Below, piece after piece: positions 13,270 through 18,907 of a stretch of DNA of 25,846 nucleotides. The position numbers were made by a program, and so were the translations under genes. How positions within the stretch are numbered: the first letter of the stretch is position 1; each line of letters begins with the position of its first letter. The stretch is from a virus. Under the pieces are notes generated by a model. It had not been told where the DNA came from, searched no databases, and saw only the letters and a program-made list of their open reading frames with translations. Location of the stretch: the IMG/VR virus record IMGVR_UViG_3300025813_000022, positions 1-25,846 of that record; one strand, 5' to 3'.

Positions 13270-13521
13270 GAATTCATGGTGCAGCCAGCCTAACCGCCGC
13301 ATAGGCCGGCATTACTGCAGGGGCGTTGAGACGGGAAGCGGGCATCGCCGCATCCTTGCTGGGTACCCTACCCGGCGCGCCCACGACCAGCTGGCGGTGT
13401 CGATTAACACCAGCAGTGCGATACGGGACCGGCGGCGTGTTGTGTCGGGGCGTAACCTCCTTAACGCTGCCGGGATCGTGCCGGGGGCGCATCGATAGCG
13501 CCCAATCTAATTTAGCCATTT

Positions 13522-13551
13522 CCCCCCATAGTGACCTACAGGGTGGGGGGG
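13522..13551. other. C6/G6 hairpin
   Basis: CCCCCCA (13522-13528) pairs with TGGGGGG (13544-13550) around a 15-base loop that can itself form TAG/CTA. The same CCCCCA-TAG ... TGGGGG layout occurs at 12629-12645. The two flank the methyltransferase gene and iteron cluster. Confidence 0.5.
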
Positions 13552-13589
13552 AGATATCGCCTCCTGCGCGTTCTCAGGAGGTCAATTTT

Positions 13590-13628
13590 GCGCATTACGG
13601 ACATACCCACGCCGTTTTGCGCTTTTTT
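13590..13628 (+). terminator. Imperfect terminator-like hairpin
   Basis: GCGC (13590-13593) and CGG (13598-13600) pair with GCGC (13619-13622) and CCG (13612-13614). Four mostly weak positions lie between the two helices. Six T follow (13623-13628). It lies 26 bases before the next small gene, where a Q-type antiterminator would be needed for full reading into the late genes (inference). Confidence 0.4.
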
Positions 13629-13659
13629 CTCGAAAGTGGGGCATCAGAGGAAAATGCTC

Positions 13660-13851
13660 ATGAACATGACCAAAGGCCAGACCCCGACCAGCAAGAGCGG
13701 TGGAATGAAAGCACACCTTGGCGGTAACGGCTGCAAGCCTCGCGCCTCGCGCAGCGTCGATACCTCATTCGGCGGAAAGGCTGCCAAGCACCTGAAGCAG
13801 GAAGGTGGCAAGCAGAAAAACAAGTTCAAGGCCAGCAACTCGGTTAAGTAA
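13660..13851 (+). CDS. Small basic protein, 63 residues
   Basis: The protein is Lys/Gly/Ser-rich (MTKGQTPTSKSGGMKAHLGG, then a KHLKQEGGKQKNKFKASNSV end) and highly positive, with a few Arg, so nucleic acid binding is likely. No family recognised. AGAGG lies nine bases before ATG 13660; the ATG at 13654 is only three bases away from it. The gene lies 12 bases before the small terminase gene. Confidence 0.55.
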   Translation: MNMTKGQTPTSKSGGMKAHLGGNGCKPRASRSVDTSFGGKAAKHLKQEGGKQKNKFKASNSVK

Positions 13852-13863
13852 TCGAGCCGAACC

Positions 13864-14493
13864 ATGGCCGTTAAGAAAAAGACCGTCGCCAAAAAGGTCC
13901 CTGCGAAGAAACCCGCAAGCACCAAGAGTGGGGCCCCAGCGAAAACGGCAGCCAAGAAGCGGAAAACGCCAGCAAAGCGCAAACCGCCGGCGAAGAAGAA
14001 ACCCGCAGCAAGGAAGCCCGGTAGACCGAGCATCATGACGAAGGCGATCATCGACAGGATCTGTCGTGAAATCGTTGAGGGAAAGTCGGTCAAGAAAATC
14101 TGTGAGTCAGAGGACCTTCCGAATGTCTCGCAAGTGTATCGGTGGCTGGAAAAATCGGTCGAATTTCGCGACCAATACACGCGCGCGCGTGAGCTTCAAG
14201 CCGACTTCTGTGCTGATCGGATTGCCGAAATAGCCAGCGAGAGCCCGCCTAAGATCGGCGATGACAACCGGATCGACAACGGATACGTCCAGTGGCAGCG
14301 CCTCCGGGTGGATGCCGAGAAGTGGCGGGCGTCGAAGCTGGCCCCGAAACGCTACGGCGACAAGCCGACACAGGATGTGGACGAAACCGGCCGGGGAATC
14401 GACCAGAACTGGCGCGTGACGGTGGTTCACACGACCGCCGAGAGTTATCACGAGTCAATCAAGCACCAAAAAGAGCCCAAAAAAGGCCAGTAG
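13864..14493 (+). CDS. terS: Terminase small subunit with histone H1-like N-terminal tail
   Basis: This encodes the DNA-recognition subunit of the packaging motor (209 residues). Residues 1-55 are an almost uninterrupted Lys/Ala/Pro tail (KKKTVAKKVPAKKP repeated in variants), like histone H1 or bacterial Hc1-type proteins. The terminase domain follows: GRPSIMTKAIIDRICREIVE (about 53-72), then KSVKKICESEDLPNVSQVYR with a helix-turn-helix-like turn and WLEK after it, then ELQADFCADRIAEIA and a VQWQRLRVDAEKWRASKLAP helix. The fold resembles the small terminase family that precedes PBSX-type large subunits. It begins 12 bases after the previous gene with only a weak SD. The tail may give general DNA affinity. 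Confidence 0.75.
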   Translation: MAVKKKTVAKKVPAKKPASTKSGAPAKTAAKKRKTPAKRKPPAKKKPAARKPGRPSIMTKAIIDRICREIVEGKSVKKICESEDLPNVSQVYRWLEKSVEFRDQYTRARELQADFCADRIAEIASESPPKIGDDNRIDNGYVQWQRLRVDAEKWRASKLAPKRYGDKPTQDVDETGRGIDQNWRVTVVHTTAESYHESIKHQKEPKKGQ

Positions 14494-14552
14494 GTGGGAA
14501 ATCACAGCTATCCGCTCGCCGAGCGATTGTCATTTTGTGGGGAAAACAGACC

Positions 14553-14747
14553 ATGCCGGACCTGAAATCGAAGATTCACGGTGCGAAGGAGCGCGCCGAG
14601 CGTGAAATCAAGGACCATGCCGAGCTGGTGACTGCTCAATTCCACATACGCAACGGCCTGCTGAACGATGACGGCAGCCGCGGCGTGATCATGATCAGCC
14701 CGGGGGAGCTGGCCGACGCACTGGCCTACATGGCGAGCCGGCAGTGA
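14553..14747 (+). CDS. Hypothetical protein, 64 residues
   Basis: A short gene between the terminase subunits. The N-terminal half is a charged helix (DLKSKIHGAKERAEREIKDH). The second half has a strand (SRGVIMISPGELADALAYMA). TGGGG lies about ten bases upstream of ATG 14553. Its stop overlaps the GTG start of the large terminase by four bases, so translation is coupled. No family recognised. Confidence 0.55.
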   Translation: MPDLKSKIHGAKERAEREIKDHAELVTAQFHIRNGLLNDDGSRGVIMISPGELADALAYMASRQ

Positions 14748-16255
14748 GCCGAGCTGTCGCAACTGTCGCACCTGTCGCTGTCGCACGGGCGCCGGGAACT
14801 GCGGAGCTGACCATCCCGGGGAAGCTGCAGCGCCTGATCGAGGTACACAAGCGGTTCAAGGTCATTCTTGGTGGCCGCGGATCCGCCAAGTCGAACTCGG
14901 TGGGTGATATCTGCCTGAAGGACGTGGCGGTGACCGGCCTGAAGGTCGGATGCTTCCGCGAGTACCAGAACACCATCGCCGACTCGGTTCATTCCTTGCT
15001 GGCAGGGGAGATTGAGCGCCTTGGGGGCGAGGGATTCGAGGTACTGGCGCAGGAAATCAACCACGCCAGCGGTGGCGGATTCCGGTTCCGCGGTCTGGCG
15101 CGCAATGCCAGCGGCGTTAAATCCATGCACGGATTCCGCCGATTCTGGATCGAAGAGGCGCAGACCATCAGCAAAGAGTCGCTGAAACTACTGACGCCTA
15201 CGATGCGCGAGGAAGAGGGCGAAATCTGGATGACGGCCAACCCGCAGTCGCGGGCCGACCCGTTCTCCGAGCGGTTTATCAACCCGTTCCTGCGTGATCT
15301 GGAGAAGTATGGGTACTACGAGGATGATCTGCACCTGATCATCGTCTCGAACTACATGGACAACCCCTTCTTCCCGCCTGAGCTGGAGCAGGAGCGCCAG
15401 TGGGACGAGGAACACCTGCCATGGGCCGAGTACGAGCATATCTGGCTGGGCAAGTTCCTCGATACGGTCGAGAACGCGATCATCAGCGTCGAGTGGTTCA
15501 ACTCGGCGATCGATGCGCACCTGCAGCTGGGTATCGAGCCGCAGGGCGTCAGGATCCTTGCCCACGACCCGTCGGATCTGGGCCCGGACCCCAAGGGCCT
15601 GATGTTGCGCCACGGATCAGTGATTACCGGGTGCTGGGACAACGACAAGGGCACGGCCGAGGAAGGCATGGATTGGGCCACGCAAATGGCCATCGATGAG
15701 CGCGTCGACGTGTTCCGGTGGGATTGCGACGGGCTGGGAGTCAGTCTCAAGCGCCAAGCGGCAACCCAGCTGGACGGCAAGGGTATCGATATCGACATGT
15801 TCAAGGGATCCGAGGGGGTGGACTTCCCGAACGATATCTACCAGCCGGACGGTGTGATCGACAAGCGCAACGCCAAGACCAACAAGGAAACCTTCAAGAA
15901 CAAGCGCGCACAGTGGTATTGGAACCTGCGCGATCGGTTCATGAACACGCACAGGGCCGTGACCCGCAAGCTGTACATGAACCCCGAGAGCCTGATATCG
16001 ATATCCAGCGAGCATATCGACCCGGGGATGATCGACCGGCTGCGTACCGAGGTCTGCCGGATCCCGAGGAGGTACAACGCCAACGGCTACATTCAGATCA
16101 TGTCGAAGGTGGAAATGAAAAAGCCTCCGCTCAACATCGAATCCCCCAACCTCGCGGATTCTCTCATGATGTTGATGCCGGGACACACGCGCAATGTTAC
16201 AGTCAGCACTCAGGCCCGACCGGTAGTTCGTAGGAGCATGTCGGGCTGGACCTAG
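14744..16255 (+). CDS. terL: Terminase large subunit (packaging ATPase-nuclease)
   Basis: The 503-residue motor protein pumps DNA into the prohead and cuts it. Walker A is GGRGSAKS (43-50), Walker B is FWIEEAQ (134-140) and the coupling motif is IWMTANPQ (161-168). Nuclease acidic residues fit D275 (AHDPSDLG), D327/D329 (RWDCDG) and D472 (NLADSLMM). The layout is the PBSX/Terminase_3-like group. It starts with GTG at 14744, overlapping the previous stop; no better ATG lies before the ATPase domain. A proline-free alanine/valine-rich N-terminal extension (1-20) precedes the ATPase core. Its 3' end lies inside the hairpin that covers the next gene's start. Confidence 0.92.
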   Translation: MSRAVATVAPVAVARAPGTAELTIPGKLQRLIEVHKRFKVILGGRGSAKSNSVGDICLKDVAVTGLKVGCFREYQNTIADSVHSLLAGEIERLGGEGFEVLAQEINHASGGGFRFRGLARNASGVKSMHGFRRFWIEEAQTISKESLKLLTPTMREEEGEIWMTANPQSRADPFSERFINPFLRDLEKYGYYEDDLHLIIVSNYMDNPFFPPELEQERQWDEEHLPWAEYEHIWLGKFLDTVENAIISVEWFNSAIDAHLQLGIEPQGVRILAHDPSDLGPDPKGLMLRHGSVITGCWDNDKGTAEEGMDWATQMAIDERVDVFRWDCDGLGVSLKRQAATQLDGKGIDIDMFKGSEGVDFPNDIYQPDGVIDKRNAKTNKETFKNKRAQWYWNLRDRFMNTHRAVTRKLYMNPESLISISSEHIDPGMIDRLRTEVCRIPRRYNANGYIQIMSKVEMKKPPLNIESPNLADSLMMLMPGHTRNVTVSTQARPVVRRSMSGWT

Positions 16256-16279
16256 TCACCACACAGGAGAGCTGACATG
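16237..16279 (+). promoter_or_regulatory. Leader hairpin covering SD and ATG, with CACCACA in the loop
   Basis: CATGTC (16237-16242) pairs with GACATG (16274-16279), which includes the start codon. GCT pairs with AGC (16245-16247 with 16270-16272), and inside CCT with AGG (16251-16253 with 16265-16267), leaving AGTCACCACAC as the loop. The terL stop codon lies in the structure, so ribosomes finishing terL would open it and permit coupled translation. Confidence 0.45.
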
Positions 16280-16825
16280 AGTGATATTGCCGAGGTAACC
16301 GCGCACGTCCTGAAAACCGACCCCGAGCCGTTCGAGGATGTGCTGAAAGGGCGAAAGACTTTCGAGATTCGCTACGACGACCGGGGGTACGAGGTCGGCA
16401 ACGTGCTGCACCTGAGAGAAACCCGGTTCACCGGCGACGAAATGCGCAGGGATCCGGACAGATACCCGCTCGAATACACTGGCCGCGATTGCTGGGTGGG
16501 GATTATCCATATCTTGAGAGGGGGCTACGGACTTATGGGTGGCTGGATCATTGCCAGCATCACCGCGCCGTTCGACAACCCGAACCAGCTTCTTGGTGAA
16601 GAAAAGCCCCGCCCTAAAAGCGAGACGGCTTGCCAATATTGCCGGTGGTGGGGGCTGAAAGACCATGCCGTTAAGGACCTCAACGAGGCCCGGGGTGTGT
16701 GTCGGGTGAATCCTCCCGTCCTGCTGACCGACGACAGTGACCACGAGCCATGGCCGGTAACCTACGGCAACGAGTTCTGCGGCAAGTTCGAGAAGAAACC
16801 CTTTGATATCTACAAGAAGGTTTAG
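16277..16825 (+). CDS. DUF3850/ASCH-like domain fused to a Cys-rich module
   Basis: Residues about 8-98 match DUF3850, an ASCH/PUA-like RNA-binding fold: HVLKTDPEPFEDVLKGRKTF (10-29), EIRYDDRGYEVGNVLHLRE (30-48), and a GRDCWVGIIHILRG strand pair. Residues 117-170 carry C119-x2-C122-RWW, G-x-CR-x-NP (C142) and C168, a small metal-binding module repeated in the next gene. ASCH domains are thought to bind RNA or modified nucleotides, so a regulatory or nucleotide-sensing role is possible. The leader has the TCACCACA box and AGGAG. Confidence 0.65.
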   Translation: MSDIAEVTAHVLKTDPEPFEDVLKGRKTFEIRYDDRGYEVGNVLHLRETRFTGDEMRRDPDRYPLEYTGRDCWVGIIHILRGGYGLMGGWIIASITAPFDNPNQLLGEEKPRPKSETACQYCRWWGLKDHAVKDLNEARGVCRVNPPVLLTDDSDHEPWPVTYGNEFCGKFEKKPFDIYKKV

Positions 16826-16827
16826 CC

Positions 16828-17139
16828 ATGAGCGAGCGAACCTGTGAACAGTGCGCTTGGTGGGTGAAGCTGTCCGATGACGAAATAAGGGGAATGTTTG
16901 AGCTTTATCTCAGGACAGGAGAGGTCGGGACCTGCCGATTCAATCCTGCGATCATGATCCCGAGAACCGAGCAGGAACGCAGGTTTCCGCCGTTTCCGGT
17001 GACCAATCGCAAGGACTGGTGCCGTCAGTTCGCCCTGCGCGAGGATCTGGCCATCGAGAAGCAGAAGGAGCGAGAACGCCAGAGGATCGGTATTCGGGCG
17101 CCAACCCCGAAGCCAACCAGAGCCGGGGGTGAATGGTGA
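16828..17139 (+). CDS. Cys-rich module protein, 103 residues
   Basis: This is a free-standing copy of the module at the end of the previous gene. C6-x2-C9-AWW, then G-x-CR-x-NP around C36, then FPVTNRKDWC with C65 and F. The C-terminal 35 residues are a charged helix (IEKQKERERQRIGIRAPTPK). It begins two bases after the previous stop. Four Cys suggest one zinc or iron site. The shared spacing implies that both modules descend from one ancestor. Confidence 0.6.
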   Translation: MSERTCEQCAWWVKLSDDEIRGMFELYLRTGEVGTCRFNPAIMIPRTEQERRFPPFPVTNRKDWCRQFALREDLAIEKQKERERQRIGIRAPTPKPTRAGGEW

Positions 17140-17408
17140 TGGCCGCGTCCCTGAGCGGTTTCGTCAACTGCTACGGCGAGCCGGTTGTCATCAGCAAGCC
17201 GAGGCCGGGAACACCTGCAGGCTACGCGGCCCCGCCCGGGAGCGGTCCGGAGGGTGAAACCTGCGGGACCTGTAACCACCTGTATCGCAGGAAAATGGCG
17301 AAAACCTACCTCAAGTGCGAGCTGATGCAGGCCCGGTGGACGGGTGGCAAGGGTACCGACGTTAGGTCGAGGTCGCCGGCCTGTCTGCGCTGGGAGGGCA
17401 AGCCATGA
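17133..17408 (+). CDS. Cys-rich phage protein, 91 residues
   Basis: C44-x2-C47 (ETCGTCNHL), C62 and C84 (SPACLRWEG) form a pattern frequent in small phage proteins, where a TDVRSRSPACLRWE end is typical. The first 40 residues are Gly/Pro-rich. ATG 17133 lies five bases after GGGGG, better than the second Met at 17139, and the gene overlaps its neighbour by seven bases. No function known. Confidence 0.6.
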   Translation: MVMAASLSGFVNCYGEPVVISKPRPGTPAGYAAPPGSGPEGETCGTCNHLYRRKMAKTYLKCELMQARWTGGKGTDVRSRSPACLRWEGKP

Positions 17409-17656
17409 GTACCGCCGAAGAGATAGCCAAACTCGCCGATGCGATCGACAGGGCCACGGCAGTACCGCAGGAATTAATGATCGGCCCCGACCATCCACTG
17501 CACGAGGCCGCGATGAAGTTCCACATGCGAGGCAAAGCGGATCCGGTGGCCGACAACGAGCCCCGCGGGCGCAACGGCAAGCGGGTGAGTGAGCAGACAA
17601 CCGAGGAATGGCTGGCCGACTACGAGGCCGCGCTGAAAGAACAGGGGAAATTGTGA
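17405..17656 (+). CDS. Hypothetical protein, 83 residues
   Basis: The start overlaps the previous stop by four bases (ATGA), so it is coupled. The protein opens with a helix (AEEIAKLADAIDRATAVPQE) and ends with another (EQTTEEWLADYEAALKEQ), with a polar middle. No recognised family. Confidence 0.55.
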   Translation: MSTAEEIAKLADAIDRATAVPQELMIGPDHPLHEAAMKFHMRGKADPVADNEPRGRNGKRVSEQTTEEWLADYEAALKEQGKL

Positions 17657-17865
17657 CCGACGACTGCAGACTACATGGCGGTATGCTGGTCTGGTACCGC
17701 GGTCTGCAGGAGGAACAACGCAAGATCGAGGCCCGACTGGCAGCCGGTGAGCGAATCACCGAGCCAGAGCGGGCGATCGTGCGCTCGGGGATGGATGAAA
17801 TGAAGGCCATGGAGCGGCTGGCAAGACTCTCACCATGCGGAAAACCCGAAAAAGAGTCTATTTAG
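17653..17865 (+). CDS. Hypothetical protein, 70 residues (GTG start)
   Basis: GTG 17653 overlaps the previous stop (GTGA) and follows AGGGGA. The protein is mainly one long charged helix (LQEEQRKIEARLAAGERITE, then PERAIVRSGMDEMKAMERLA). Two Cys (C5 and C62) are far apart. A later ATG at 17683 would remove the first ten residues. Function unknown. Confidence 0.5.
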   Translation: MTDDCRLHGGMLVWYRGLQEEQRKIEARLAAGERITEPERAIVRSGMDEMKAMERLARLSPCGKPEKESI

Positions 17866-17891
17866 ACCCCAAATAGACCCCAATTAGCCCG
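17863..17891. repeat. Triplicated TAGACCCCAA direct repeat
   Basis: TAGACCCCAAA and TAGACCCCAAT stand in tandem (17863-17884), followed by a shortened TAGCCCG. The repeat begins at the stop codon of the previous gene and fills part of the 89-base gap before the Tat-signal gene. No promoter reads clearly from it. Confidence 0.5.
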
Positions 17892-17954
17892 TTTTTGGTG
17901 AGCATCTTCGTGACCCGTCAATTCTGTCGGGTGACGCAACCAACAGGAGAAACC

Positions 17955-18527
17955 ATGAACAGACGCAGATTTCTGCGCCTGCTGGGCTTGTCAGCGGGCG
18001 TCGTGAGTGTTCCCGTCGTGCTGTCCGGGGTGGATGTGAAGTTCCAGACCATGCCGGTCAAGGACGGCAAGGGGGTTACAGCCGCCGACGTTGCGCGCGC
18101 CGGAAAGGTGCTGGATGAGCAGGACGTACCGAAGGAAGGTCGCAGCCTGTATACATCCCTGCAGGACAAGGCGCGCCTGCTGCGCGAGGTCGTATTCGAG
18201 GATCCGGTGCTGACCGAGTACAAGACCCTCCCGCCGGTCGAGGTATTCGAGCCGCACTGCGAATATTCCAGAGAGTGGGATACCTTCGTCATTCGAGGTC
18301 TGGCGTTCCCGAAAGGCAGTAACGGCCCCACAGATGGCCGGTATTTCACCACGAAGGTCGACGAAGAGCTTGCCGACAGGGTGCTGACCAACCCCGATGC
18401 CCGCGAGGATCTGCGCCGCGAGATCCACGAAAGCACGGCCCGGGCGCTGTATTCGCCCACCCAGCGGGCGGTTTGGAATAAGGACCTGCTGAAACAGTTC
18501 TACGACAGGGTGTCCACCCATGGCTAA
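17955..18527 (+). CDS. Protein with Tat-type signal peptide, 190 residues
   Basis: The N terminus reads as a twin-arginine export signal: RRRFLRLL (3-10), a hydrophobic core (GLSAGVVSVPVVLSG, about 11-25), then a polar sequence. There is no clear AxA cleavage site in the first 30 residues, so it might stay anchored. The rest is mixed charge with no recognised domain. Residues 51-63 (KVLDEQDVPKEGR) resemble residues 178-190 of the capsid protein in this window. ATG 17955 is supported by AGGAG seven bases upstream; the frame extends upstream to 17895 without an SD. Lying between terminase and portal, it might be a virion protein rather than an exported one. Its end overlaps the next gene. Confidence 0.6.
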   Translation: MNRRRFLRLLGLSAGVVSVPVVLSGVDVKFQTMPVKDGKGVTAADVARAGKVLDEQDVPKEGRSLYTSLQDKARLLREVVFEDPVLTEYKTLPPVEVFEPHCEYSREWDTFVIRGLAFPKGSNGPTDGRYFTTKVDEELADRVLTNPDAREDLRREIHESTARALYSPTQRAVWNKDLLKQFYDRVSTHG

Positions 18528-18906
18528 TGTCGAGCTGACCGATTCTGACGTGGAAGAGGCGTTCAGTAAGGCGGTGCGCGATATCGTCAACCTGAGAGAC
18601 GCCCCGCTCGGAGCCAACCGTTACGGGGTGCTGCGCCACAACAGTAAGTCGCGCAAGGGCGTGATGCTGCTGACCTTCCGCACCCACGACAAGCTGGAAA
18701 TCGACTTCGAGGTTGATATGTTCGAGCTCCAAGCCCACGGCCGGCGCTACGTCGAGCATGTGATCGGACTGCTGTACATGCAGATCGGCAAGGCCCGCGA
18801 GGTCCGGCAGGAAGAGACTCGAATCGAAATCATCAACCATCCCATCAACAGGCCCGAGCCCGTGCCCACAGCCACGGCAGAGGCCGTGAGCAAGGTAATC
18901 CACTGA
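18520..18906 (+). CDS. Hypothetical protein before the portal gene, 128 residues
   Basis: The start overlaps the previous gene by eight bases. The fold looks alpha/beta: a helix (DSDVEEAFSKAVRDIVNLRD), strands (GVMLLTFRTHDKLEIDFEVD), a helix (HVIGLLYMQIGKAREVRQEE) and a Pro/Thr-rich tail. No family recognised. It lies one base before the portal start, so a head-assembly role is possible. Confidence 0.55.
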   Translation: MANVELTDSDVEEAFSKAVRDIVNLRDAPLGANRYGVLRHNSKSRKGVMLLTFRTHDKLEIDFEVDMFELQAHGRRYVEHVIGLLYMQIGKAREVRQEETRIEIINHPINRPEPVPTATAEAVSKVIH

Positions 18907-18907
18907 T

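Larger units (their letters stand above)
13270..13653. other. Non-coding stretch upstream of terminase (candidate packaging or late control region)
   Basis: No frame here has a credible SD, recognisable protein pattern or fit with its neighbours. It holds the C6/G6 hairpin at 13522-13551, the perfect stem CCTCCTG/CAGGAGG (13560-13566 and 13575-13581), and a terminator-like hairpin with six T at 13590-13628. In lambda-like phages the gap before the small terminase gene holds cos, and headful phages recognise pac close by. No cos consensus can be read by eye, and no clear late promoter was found. Confidence 0.4.

Noticed and set aside
13326-13727. 133-codon plus-strand frame in the pre-terminase gap
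   Set aside because: No SD, unusual composition, overlap with hairpins and with the next gene in another frame.
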